Origin: an uncultured Lachnospiraceae bacterium
GTDB taxonomy: Bacteria > Bacillota > Clostridia > Lachnospirales > Lachnospiraceae
Assembly (NCBI GenBank): GCA_910585895.1
Contig: CAJUHY010000009.1
Location: forward strand, 14,597-78,596
Length of the DNA: 64,000 nt
Direction: 5' to 3'
Shown here piece after piece: positions 43,595 through 51,636 of this stretch; positions within the stretch are counted from its first letter, which is position 1, and the number at the start of each line of letters is the position of its first letter. The notes below the pieces were generated by a model. That model worked only from the letters and a program-made list of their open reading frames with translations, did no database searches and was not told the origin of the DNA. Both the position numbers and the translations under genes were made by a program.

Positions 43595-43795
43595 AGAAGC
43601 ATAACTGCACGGTAGACTGCCTTTTTCCGTGAGCAAAGAGCCAAGCAACCGCGCTAAGTGCCCTGTGGGTATGCGTGGATATTTGGCGAATGTCGCGAGA
43701 GCCAGCGCTTTGAGGTGTTGGCTGGGCAACAGGCTGCCAGGGTGCAGATAAGACTCAGAAAGGGTCCGGTCTTTTATGGACCGGACTCCTTTTTA
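43595..43795 (+). ncRNA. candidate structured RNA between gap and pgk, ending in a strong terminator (possibly raiA-motif type)
   Basis: The 318-bp gap has no ORF but is rich in helices: a long-range pair CTGCAC (about 43604-43609) with GTGCAG (43741-43746), CACGG/CCGTG, CCC-TGT-GGG, GCGA-ATG-TCGC and AGCCA/TGGCT. Immediately afterwards GTCCGGTC (43763-43770) and GACCGGAC (43778-43785) with a T run form a terminator. About 150-200 nt with many closed helices suggests a compact folded RNA. It is not tmRNA, RNase P or SRP RNA by their hallmarks. My best recollection match is the raiA motif of Firmicutes; I could not verify it. A second hairpin (TATCATAT / ATATGATA, 43794-43821) precedes pgk. 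Confidence 0.5.
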
Positions 43796-43886
43796 TCATA
43801 TGGGGGATTCCCTATATGATAAAACCCTCCGGGGGAATGCGCACTTGCGCAAGAGGAAAACATATTATTTTTAGGAGGAAAAAACA

Positions 43887-45095
43887 ATGGCTTTAAACAA
43901 AGTTTCAGTAGATGATATTAATGTAAGCGGAAAACGCGTACTTTGCAGATGTGATTTTAATGTTCCTTTAAAAGAGGGCAAGATTACAGACGAAAATCGT
44001 CTGGTTGCTGCACTGCCTACTATCAAGAAATTGGTTGCAGACGGAGGCAAGGTTATTCTTTGCTCACATCTTGGCAAACCCAAGGGAGAGCCTAAGCCAG
44101 AATTATCTCTGGCGCCTGTAGCAGCAAGATTGACAGAGCTGTTGGGACAGGAAGTTAAATTTGCAGCAGACCCTGAGGTGGTTGGTGCAAATGCTAAGGC
44201 TGCAGTTGAGGCAATGAAAGACGGCGAGGTTATTTTACTTGAGAATACACGTTACAGAGTGGAAGAGACCAAGAATGGTGAGGCTTTCTCCAAAGATTTG
44301 GCATCTCTGTGCGATATCTTTGTAAATGATGCATTTGGAACTGCTCACAGAGCACATTGCTCTAACGTTGGAGTTTCTGAGTTGGTTGACACGGCAGCCG
44401 TTGGATATTTGATGCAGAAAGAAATTGATTTCCTTGGCAATGCAGTAGAGAATCCGGTAAGACCGTTCGTAGCAATTTTAGGTGGAGCAAAGGTTGCTGA
44501 TAAATTGAATGTAATTTCTAACTTGCTTGAGAAGTGCGATACCTTGATTATCGGCGGCGGAATGGCTTATACGTTCTTAAAGGCACAGGGTAATGAGATT
44601 GGAAAATCTCTGGTTGATGACAGCAAGCTTGACTACTGTAAAGAAATGATTGCCAAGGCAGAGAAGCTTGGCAAGAAATTATTGCTGCCGGTTGATTCTG
44701 CAACTATTACAGATTTCCCGAATCCGATTGACGCACCGGTAGACGTAGAAGTTTATGATTCTGACAAGATGCCGGCAGACAGAGAGGGATGCGATATCGG
44801 ACCTAAGACGGCAGAATTGTTTGCAGACGCTGTGAAATCTGCAAAGACTGTAGTTTGGAATGGACCGATGGGCGTATTTGAGAATCCGACTTTGGCAGCA
44901 GGAACCATCGCAGTTGCAAAGGCGCTTGCAGAGACAGATGCAACCACCATTATTGGCGGCGGCGATTCCGCAGCAGCAGTAAATCAGTTGGGCTTCGGCG
45001 ATAAGATGAGCCATATTTCTACTGGCGGCGGAGCTTCTCTGGAATTCTTAGAAGGTAAGGAGCTTCCTGGAGTAGCAGCAGCAACAAACAAATAG
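43887..45095 (+). CDS. pgk: phosphoglycerate kinase
   Basis: 402 residues, full length. Family signature KRVLCRCDFNVPLKEGKITD, substrate-loop segment ILCSHLGKPKGEPKP, hinge and nucleotide region FVAILGGAKVADKLNVI, and the late GPMGVFENP and GGGDSAAAV motifs. It transfers phosphate from 1,3-bisphosphoglycerate to ADP. TTAGGAGG precedes the ATG. Codon bias resembles gap and tpiA. Confidence 0.98.
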   Translation: MALNKVSVDDINVSGKRVLCRCDFNVPLKEGKITDENRLVAALPTIKKLVADGGKVILCSHLGKPKGEPKPELSLAPVAARLTELLGQEVKFAADPEVVGANAKAAVEAMKDGEVILLENTRYRVEETKNGEAFSKDLASLCDIFVNDAFGTAHRAHCSNVGVSELVDTAAVGYLMQKEIDFLGNAVENPVRPFVAILGGAKVADKLNVISNLLEKCDTLIIGGGMAYTFLKAQGNEIGKSLVDDSKLDYCKEMIAKAEKLGKKLLLPVDSATITDFPNPIDAPVDVEVYDSDKMPADREGCDIGPKTAELFADAVKSAKTVVWNGPMGVFENPTLAAGTIAVAKALAETDATTIIGGGDSAAAVNQLGFGDKMSHISTGGGASLEFLEGKELPGVAAATNK

Positions 45096-45292
45096 ACCGA
45101 AAGCAACTAGCGATTGGCAAGCCAGAGCGTGTTGCGAGGTCGTTCTGTAAGATTAGCGAAAGTGAGCCAAAGGCGAAGCTTGAGGTTAGCGAACAGAACT
45201 TCCTAAGAATGTAATGCCCATGGCGCAGAAATTTTGCAAGCAAAATTTTATGACAGGCGAACGGACTTAGCTATAAAAGCAACTAGCGATTG
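45096..45292. repeat. repeat-bearing spacer between pgk and tpiA
   Basis: A 17-bp direct repeat AAAGCAACTAGCGATTG occurs at 45100-45116 and 45276-45292. Between the copies lie an inverted pair GTTCTGT/ACAGAAC (about 45143 and 45194) with AGCGAA-rich sequence, and the hairpin AAATTTTG-CAAG-CAAAATTT (45229-45248). There is no terminator and no ORF. It looks like a REP-type or transposed spacer element flanked by a short duplication. Confidence 0.55.
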
Positions 45293-45332
45293 CAAAATAA
45301 ATAATAATAGAGAAGAAAAAGAGGATAAGAAT

Positions 45333-46082
45333 ATGGCAAGAAAGAAAATTATTGCAGGAAACTGGAAAATGAATAAGACCCCGAGCGAGGCAGTGGCTCT
45401 GGTAAATGAGTTAAAACCTTTAGTTGCGAATGAAGAGGTTGATGTTGTCTTCTGTGTACCAGCAATCGATATTATTCCGGCAATGGAGGCTGCAAAGGGC
45501 TCTAATATCAACATTGGTGCAGAAAATATGTACTATGAGGAAAGCGGTGCATATACTGGAGAAATCGCTCCCAATATGCTGACAGATGCTGGTGTTAAAT
45601 ATGTAATTATCGGGCATTCTGAGAGAAGAGAATATTTTGCAGAGACAGACGAGACCGTTAACAAGAAAGTGCTGAAGGCGTTTGAGCATGGCATCACACC
45701 GATTATTTGCTGTGGTGAGACTTTAACACAGAGAAAACAGGGTATTTACATCGACTGGATTCGTATGCAGATTAAGATTGCATTCCAGAATGTAACTGCT
45801 GACCAGGCGAAGACAGCAGTAATTGCTTATGAGCCAATCTGGGCAATTGGAACCGGCGAAACGGCAACTTCTGATCAGGCAGAGGAAGTATGCGCAGCAA
45901 TCCGTACCTGCATCAAAGAAGTTTATGACGAGGCTACTGCAGAATCTATTCGTATCCAGTACGGCGGCTCTGTAAATGCAGGAAATGCAGCAGAGTTGTT
46001 CTCCAAACCAGATATTGACGGCGGACTTGTTGGCGGAGCTTCTCTCAAGGCTGACTTTGGCAAAATTGTATGCTATAAATAA
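45333..46082 (+). CDS. tpiA: triosephosphate isomerase
   Basis: 249 residues. AGNWKMNKTPSEA carries Asn and Lys of the active site, IGHSERREYF carries the catalytic His, AYEPIWAIGTGE carries the catalytic Glu and loop 6, and YGGSVNAGNA closes the phosphate site. The ATG at 45333 (AAGAGGATAAGAAT ahead) is the true start; the open frame back to 45234 includes the repeat region. It interconverts the two triose phosphates. It ends the glycolytic run and is followed by a strong terminator. Confidence 0.98.
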   Translation: MARKKIIAGNWKMNKTPSEAVALVNELKPLVANEEVDVVFCVPAIDIIPAMEAAKGSNINIGAENMYYEESGAYTGEIAPNMLTDAGVKYVIIGHSERREYFAETDETVNKKVLKAFEHGITPIICCGETLTQRKQGIYIDWIRMQIKIAFQNVTADQAKTAVIAYEPIWAIGTGETATSDQAEEVCAAIRTCIKEVYDEATAESIRIQYGGSVNAGNAAELFSKPDIDGGLVGGASLKADFGKIVCYK

Positions 46083-46140
46083 TGTCTGCTTGCTAAAACA
46101 GTAACCTGCAATCTTAGGTCTACTTAAAATGATTAATCAT

Positions 46141-46189
46141 AAAACCTCACTTTATGTTATGGGATATCCATAATAAGGGTGAGGTTTTT
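46141..46189 (+). terminator. intrinsic terminator of the glycolytic run
   Basis: AAAACCTCAC (46141-46150) extends through TTATGTTATGG to pair with CCATAATAAGG and GTGAGGTTTTT (46179-46189). Long stem with a T run. Confidence 0.9.
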
Positions 46190-46326
46190 GAGTTGTCAAA
46201 AGTGGTTTAAAGTGGATATAAAAGTTTGAGTTGCCATCATTATTAATATAAAAGAGAGTTTTGAGGATAGGAAGAGAAAAAAACTCTTATATGAAACATA
46301 GAAAGAGGTAAGAATATATATAGATA

Positions 46327-46356
46327 TTGACAAAAGAGAATTATTCACAATATAAT
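46327..46356 (+). promoter_or_regulatory. promoter of the RloA-like gene
   Basis: TTGACA (46327-46332), 18-bp spacer, TATAAT (46351-46356), 38 bp before the ATG. Confidence 0.8.
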
Positions 46357-46393
46357 GAATGCATTATAATGAAAAGAAAGAGAGCAGAAAAAT

Positions 46394-47767
46394 ATGTTTA
46401 TAGGATTTTCGGTAAGTAATTATCTGTCTTTTAAAACGACACAGACGATTTCTATGGTGGCTTCTAAGGTAATCAGGCACAAGGAACATATCTTAAATGG
46501 AAATGGGAAAAAAATTTTAAAGACAGGGCTTATCTATGGCGCCAATGCAGGAGGAAAAAGTAATTTAATCAGGGCAATTGATTTTTCAAGGGATATCATA
46601 TTGGATGGTTTGGATACGGTAGATTTAAATAAGAAATATTTTCGGATTTGCAAAGATGGATACAAAACGCCGGGAGTATTTGAGTATCGGTTGCTTACTC
46701 AGTCTGGGAAGGAATATTCCTATGGGATTGCCATATCATATGCAGAAAAAGAAATACTCTCAGAGTGGTTGGTCCGTATAGAAAAGAGTGGTGCTGAGAC
46801 TTATATTTTTAATAGGAATATAGATGAACAAGGCGTTCAGTATACAGAGAGTGAAGTCAAAATAAAGGATACTGAAGAAAGAACAAGATGGAAATTTTAT
46901 TTGGAAGATTTTGGTGAAAATATTTCTGATACTATGAAGAAAAAAAGTATTTTGAGCGATGTTGCTGAAAGAAGTAATGGAAAACATGGGGTTTTCTCTG
47001 AAATATTAGATGTTTTTCTGTGGTTTCAAAACATAATTATCATATTTCCCACCAGCCAGTATAGCGCATTAAATCAGATGGTCGAGGATGAAGTCATTAG
47101 GGAAATTTTTTCTCAATTGTTGAAATATTTTGATACAGGAATTGAATCTGTGGAAGCTAGATTAGGTCATGTGGAGTTTGATAAAATTTTTGATGGGATT
47201 CCGAAAGAAGAAGCAGAAAAACTCAAAATCAGAATTTCTAATGATATTCAAGACGAACCTGTAATGTTCAAAGTAAATAATCAGATGTATTCACTGCGTA
47301 AAGATAAAAAGGGAAATGTCATAACGACAAAGATGATGCAAAATCATGGCAATGACTGGGAACTTTTTGATTATCTGGAAGAATCGGATGGAACACAAAG
47401 ATTGTTTGACCTGATACCGTTGTTTTACGAACATAACGGTAACCGAGTGATTTTTATTGATGAAATTGACAGGAGCTTTCATACTAACCTTACCCGAAGA
47501 TTTCTTGAACTATTTTATGGACTGACAGAGGGAGATACGAGCCAGATGATTGCAACTACCCATGATTCAAATTTGCTGGATTTAGAATTGGTCAGGCAGG
47601 ATGAGATTTGGTTTGTAAATAGGATGGAAGACCATAGTTCTGAAATTTATTCGTTAAATCGGTTTAAGGAGCGTTATGATAAAGTAATAGACAAAGAGTA
47701 TTTGTTGGGGCGTTACGCTGCAATACCAGTATTTGACAATGGGATTTTGGAGGATATGAATGCATAA
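46394..47767 (+). CDS. AAA15-type ATPase, RloA-like (abortive-infection/restriction-linked)
   Basis: 457 residues. SMC/ABC-like ATPase: the N-terminal strand FIGFSVSNYLSFK, Walker A LIYGANAGGKSNLIRAI, the signature-like region LFDYLEESDGTQRLFDLIP, Walker B RVIFIDEIDRSFHTNLT and the H-loop IATTHDSNLLDLELVR. This is the AAA_21/RloA group, found beside type I restriction genes and paired with RloB, with links to OLD and Abi systems. Codon use is AT-rich compared with gap-pgk-tpiA next door. Its stop overlaps the start of a broken rloB, so the pair is likely acquired and no longer complete. Intact in itself. Confidence 0.82.
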   Translation: MFIGFSVSNYLSFKTTQTISMVASKVIRHKEHILNGNGKKILKTGLIYGANAGGKSNLIRAIDFSRDIILDGLDTVDLNKKYFRICKDGYKTPGVFEYRLLTQSGKEYSYGIAISYAEKEILSEWLVRIEKSGAETYIFNRNIDEQGVQYTESEVKIKDTEERTRWKFYLEDFGENISDTMKKKSILSDVAERSNGKHGVFSEILDVFLWFQNIIIIFPTSQYSALNQMVEDEVIREIFSQLLKYFDTGIESVEARLGHVEFDKIFDGIPKEEAEKLKIRISNDIQDEPVMFKVNNQMYSLRKDKKGNVITTKMMQNHGNDWELFDYLEESDGTQRLFDLIPLFYEHNGNRVIFIDEIDRSFHTNLTRRFLELFYGLTEGDTSQMIATTHDSNLLDLELVRQDEIWFVNRMEDHSSEIYSLNRFKERYDKVIDKEYLLGRYAAIPVFDNGILEDMNA

Positions 47768-48223
47768 CCAATTTAGATTAATGTCGTCAGTATACGAAAG
47801 AGAAGACGATAGTGAGAGGGTCTTTGTAGAGAAACGAATTTTTTTATCAGTGGAAGGGAATACAACGGAGAAAGAATAAAATGTTATATTGCAAATCCGT
47901 GCTTTGAGTTTTGGCTGTTGCTGCATTTAGCGGATATAGAAAAAGAGTTTGGTAATCGTCTGGATGAGATTAAAGAAAATAAGAAAGTGTCAAAACAGCA
48001 TACTTTTGTGAGTAAAGAAGTATCCGACAGGGCGCATCACGGAAAAAGTAATATAGGATTTTCCATTAAGTATATGCCTTACATAGATAAAGCAATTGAG
48101 CAGGCGAAAAAATTTCCTGGAAATGAATATGAGCTTGTAGACAATATAGGCTGTAACTTGTGGAAATTAATGGAACAGTTAAAGAAATATCCCGCTGCCC
48201 CTACTTCCTGCGAAACTCCGTAG
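47760..48223 (+). pseudogene. rloB remnant (internal deletion and frameshift)
   Basis: The frame opens at 47760, overlapping the RloA stop, and reads 39 codons, including KRIFLSVEGNTTEKE, the usual RloB start, before a stop at 47877-47879. Two bases on, another frame opens (from 47882) with YIANPCFEFWLLLHLADIE, the conserved C-terminal RloB motif NPCFEFWLLLH, and runs to 48223. The roughly 60-80 residues normally between these blocks, including predicted Toprim-like acidic residues, are missing. Deletion with a frame change near 47878 explains it. The last 23 bases overlap the convergent AraC gene. The RloAB pair is therefore probably dead. Confidence 0.8.
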
Positions 48224-49070
48224 GGGTACACTGGTATTTCCTCTTAAACAACCGGTTAAAATAAGAAAGATTCTCAAAGCCTGTCTCTGCGGCAATGTTG
48301 ACAATAGTGTCGGAAGAGGAGGTTAAAAGCCTGGCTGCCATGGTAATTCGGTAATCATTCAAATAGTCCGTAAATGACATCCCTATACTGGCTTTAAAAA
48401 ATTTCATAAAATGTGACTGGCTGAAACCGCAAATCCTTGCGGCATCTGCGATAGAGATTTTTTCTCTGTAATTCGTCTCTACATGCTTGAGGAGTCCTTT
48501 CAGCCGATCTAGGGACTTATTATTTCTATGAGGAGACTCTTTGTGGAAAGACTTGGAGAGTTCATAAAAAAATGAGTAAAGCTGTCCTTTGATGGCGAGC
48601 TGGTAGCCCGGAAGAAAATCTTGGCAGATACAGTCAATAGAATCCAGACAGCGGCATAGTTCGGGATACTGCAAAGAACCCTGCGTGTAGAGTGTGTCTG
48701 GAAGGATTTTCCCATGTTTCAGGGGTTGAAAAAATTCCTCCGTACAGATGTCTCCCTGCGGCGCCATCAGCATGGACAGTTTAAAGATAATGTTTTCGTA
48801 TTCCATAGAACAGTCAGAAAATTGTTCAATCGAATGAAGTTGTCCTGGCGGTACGACAATGATGTCGCCTTTGGCCACTTGATACGGAATTAAATCCACG
48901 GTGATGGAGCCCTGTCCTTTTTTGATGTAGATGATTTCCATATTATTGTGCCAGTGGGTTGGCACAACTGTAAAATCCAAAGGAATACTGCACAGATAGA
49001 TGTTGAAGGGGAAATTATCATGTCCGTGGGGTTTTGTTTCCTGGGAGCGCTCGTATTCGGTGATGTTCAT
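48201..49070 (-). CDS. AraC family transcriptional regulator with cupin sensor domain
   Basis: 289 residues. An N-terminal cupin (VPTHWHNNMEIIYIKKGQGS, then DIIVVPPGQLHSIEQF) is the effector-binding part. Two helix-turn-helix motifs lie at the C terminus (ISIADAARICGFSQSHFMKF and IVNIAAETGFENLSYFNRLF, ending FKRKYQCTPTEFRR). Such regulators usually answer to sugars or related metabolites. It is divergent from the glycogen phosphorylase gene, 250 bp away, with a repeat-rich region between. The leader contains a duplicated AAGGAGGG ribosome-site block. Confidence 0.93.
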   Translation of the reverse strand: MNITEYERSQETKPHGHDNFPFNIYLCSIPLDFTVVPTHWHNNMEIIYIKKGQGSITVDLIPYQVAKGDIIVVPPGQLHSIEQFSDCSMEYENIIFKLSMLMAPQGDICTEEFFQPLKHGKILPDTLYTQGSLQYPELCRCLDSIDCICQDFLPGYQLAIKGQLYSFFYELSKSFHKESPHRNNKSLDRLKGLLKHVETNYREKISIADAARICGFSQSHFMKFFKASIGMSFTDYLNDYRITMAARLLTSSSDTIVNIAAETGFENLSYFNRLFKRKYQCTPTEFRRK

Positions 49071-49072
49071 AT

Positions 49073-49162
49073 GGTCCCTCCTTAGGTCATTTTACCTCTT
49101 TGGCTGTTCTACGAGACCTAAGGCATCCTCCCAGCAAAGCTGGGTCCCTCCTTAGGTCATTT
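49073..49162. repeat. duplicated araC leader with nested hairpin, and palindrome upstream of glgP
   Basis: The 20-bp GGTCCCTCCTTAGGTCATTT occurs at 49073-49092 and 49143-49162, 70 bp apart. Between them GACCTAAGG (49115-49123) pairs with CCTTAGGTC (49150-49158), enclosing CCCAGC-AAA-GCTGGG (49130-49144). Right after the second copy lies the perfect palindrome GATAGTA-TTG-TACTATC (49163-49179), a possible operator between the divergent araC-type and glgP genes. Confidence 0.6.
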
Positions 49163-49320
49163 GATAGTATTGTACTATCTTTTGCTATCATACTGCAAGA
49201 AAATTCTGGAAAAAAATCATATACTATATTCATAAGAATATATGGAAAGAAAAGGGGAACGCTAACTAATATGGCATGTAATGCCTTTCGGCGGACCGCC
49301 CAAGGAGAATGGAGGAAAAG

Positions 49321-51579
49321 ATGAGCGTAAATGTAAGAGAATTATTGGAAAAAAAATGCTGTAATAACATAGCAGCCTGTACGGATGAGCAGATATATTA
49401 TGGTTTGCTGGGAATCGTAAAAGACCTTGCCAAAGACAAAGAGAGCAGTAAAGGCAAGAAGAAAATCTATTATATTTCTGCGGAATTTTTGATTGGAAAA
49501 CTGTTGTCCAACAATCTGATAAACTTGGGAATTTACGATGAAGTGGCAGAAATGCTGGCGCAATATGGCAAAGATATTAATTTGATTGAAGAAATAGAGC
49601 CAGAACCTTCTCTGGGAAATGGCGGTCTGGGAAGACTGGCAGCGTGTTTTTTGGATTCCATGGCAACCCTGGGCCTCAATGGAGATGGAATCGGGCTTAA
49701 TTATCATTTTGGTTTGTTCCTGCAGACGTTTGAAAATCATCTGCAGAAAGAAAATAAAAATCCCTGGATAGAGAAAGAAAACTGGCTGACAAAGACAGAG
49801 GTAACGTATCCAGTACAGTTTGGTGGGTTTACGGTACAGTCCAGGATGTATGATTTAGATGTGACAGGATTTGACAACCGTACGAACAAATTGCATCTGT
49901 TTGATATTGAGACTGTAGATGAGCGTTTAGTCCAAAACGGCATTGACTTTAACAAAGAGGATATCTGCAAGAATCTTACTCTCTTTCTGTACCCGGATGA
50001 TTCCGATGATGCAGGACGATTGCTGCGTGTGTACCAGCAGTATTTCATGGTCAGCAACGCTGCGCGCCTTATCCTGCAGGAATGTGAGGAAAAGGGTTGT
50101 AAACTTTATGATTTGCCGGAGTATGCAGCGATTCAGATTAATGATACCCATCCGAGCATGGTAATCCCCGAACTGATTCGTCTGTTGATGGAAAAAGGAA
50201 TCCGCATGGATAAGGCGATTGATATTGTATCTAAGACCTGCGCTTATACCAATCACACAATTCTTGCCGAGGCATTAGAAAAGTGGCCTATGGACTATCT
50301 CAATAAAGTGGTGCCGCAGCTGATGCCGATTATCCGGGAACTGGATACAATGGTCAAAGATAAGTATGACGATGCATCGGTTGCTATCATTGACGATACA
50401 GACCGCGTGCATATGGCTCATATGGACATTCACTATGGCTACAGCGTCAATGGCGTGGCATATCTGCACACAGAAATTTTAAAGAAAAATGAACTGAATA
50501 ACTTTTATAAAATCTATCCCGATAAATTTAACAATAAAACAAACGGCATAACATTCCGCCGCTGGCTGATGCATTGCAACAAGGGACTGAGCCATTATCT
50601 GGACGAGGTGATTGGAGAAGGTTGGCATAAAAATGCAGATGAGCTGGAAAAGCTGCTTAAATTTGCAGATGATGAAAAGGTGTTGAACAAACTGCTGGAG
50701 ATTAAAAAGGACAATAAACGTGCCCTTGCTGCATATCTCAAGACTACTCAGGGAGTGGAAATTGATGAAAATTCCATCTTTGATATTCAGATTAAGCGCC
50801 TTCATGAATATAAACGGCAGCAGATGAATGCTTTATATGTTATCCATAAATATCTGGAGATTAAGAAGGGCAAGAAGGTTTCTACACCGATTACAGTTAT
50901 TTTTGGCGCTAAAGCTGCTCCGGCGTATGTGATTGCCAAAGACATTATCCATTTAATTCTCTGCCTGCAGGAGATTATCAATCATGACCCTGAGGTGAGC
51001 CCGTACCTGAAGGTGGTCATGGTGGAAAATTACAATGTGACAAAGGCAGAAAAATTGATTCCTGCATGTGATATTTCTGAACAGATTTCTCTGGCAAGCA
51101 AGGAGGCTTCTGGAACAGGTAATATGAAGTTTATGCTCAACGGCGCGGTGACATTGGGAACAATGGATGGGGCTAACGTGGAGATTGCAGACCTTGTGGG
51201 AGAAGAAAATATTTATATTTTCGGTGAAAGTTCCGATACAGTTATTGAGCACTATGAGAAAGCAGATTATATCTCCAAAGATTATTATGAGGAAGACGAA
51301 GACATCAAGGAAGCAGTAGACTTTATCGTCAGCGATGAGATGCTTAAAGTAGGGCAGAAGGAGAATTTAGAGCGTCTTTACAAGGAACTTCTCAACAAAG
51401 ACTGGTTTATGACGCTGCTGGATTACAAAGATTACGCGGCTAAGAAAGAGGAAATCTATAAAGATTATGAAGACCGTACGGCATGGGCAAAGAAAATGCT
51501 GGTTAATACGGCAAAAGCAGGATTTTTCTCTTCCGACAGAACAATTGCAGAATACAATAAAGATATTTGGAAATTATAA
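49321..51579 (+). CDS. glgP: glycogen/starch/alpha-glucan phosphorylase
   Basis: 752 residues. The N-terminal block ISAEFLIGKLLSNNLINLG and EPEPSLGNGGLGRLAACFLD belong to GT35 phosphorylases. The PLP site is in EASGTGNMKFMLNGAVTLGT with its Lys, followed by MDGANVEI. It releases glucose-1-phosphate from alpha-1,4-glucans. GGAGGAAAAG precedes the ATG. The gene is alone and ends with a terminator. An AraC-type regulator is divergent and might control it. Confidence 0.97.
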   Translation: MSVNVRELLEKKCCNNIAACTDEQIYYGLLGIVKDLAKDKESSKGKKKIYYISAEFLIGKLLSNNLINLGIYDEVAEMLAQYGKDINLIEEIEPEPSLGNGGLGRLAACFLDSMATLGLNGDGIGLNYHFGLFLQTFENHLQKENKNPWIEKENWLTKTEVTYPVQFGGFTVQSRMYDLDVTGFDNRTNKLHLFDIETVDERLVQNGIDFNKEDICKNLTLFLYPDDSDDAGRLLRVYQQYFMVSNAARLILQECEEKGCKLYDLPEYAAIQINDTHPSMVIPELIRLLMEKGIRMDKAIDIVSKTCAYTNHTILAEALEKWPMDYLNKVVPQLMPIIRELDTMVKDKYDDASVAIIDDTDRVHMAHMDIHYGYSVNGVAYLHTEILKKNELNNFYKIYPDKFNNKTNGITFRRWLMHCNKGLSHYLDEVIGEGWHKNADELEKLLKFADDEKVLNKLLEIKKDNKRALAAYLKTTQGVEIDENSIFDIQIKRLHEYKRQQMNALYVIHKYLEIKKGKKVSTPITVIFGAKAAPAYVIAKDIIHLILCLQEIINHDPEVSPYLKVVMVENYNVTKAEKLIPACDISEQISLASKEASGTGNMKFMLNGAVTLGTMDGANVEIADLVGEENIYIFGESSDTVIEHYEKADYISKDYYEEDEDIKEAVDFIVSDEMLKVGQKENLERLYKELLNKDWFMTLLDYKDYAAKKEEIYKDYEDRTAWAKKMLVNTAKAGFFSSDRTIAEYNKDIWKL

Positions 51580-51599
51580 GAAAAAACAGATATATACAA

Positions 51600-51630
51600 G
51601 AGGAGGCTCTTTCGGGGGCCTCCTCCCTTA
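51600..51630. terminator. terminator between convergent glgP and CorC-type genes
   Basis: GAGGAGGC (51600-51607) pairs perfectly with GCCTCCTC (51618-51625) around a CTTTCGGGG-type loop. The following tract is only moderately T-rich. Confidence 0.75.
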
Positions 51631-51636
51631 ATTATC

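Noticed and set aside
43569..43886. tmRNA, RNase P RNA, SRP RNA or T-box in the gap-pgk spacer
   Set aside because: Their hallmark sequences are not present (for example no GGTGG T-box, no RNase P P4 core); only a general structured RNA can be supported.
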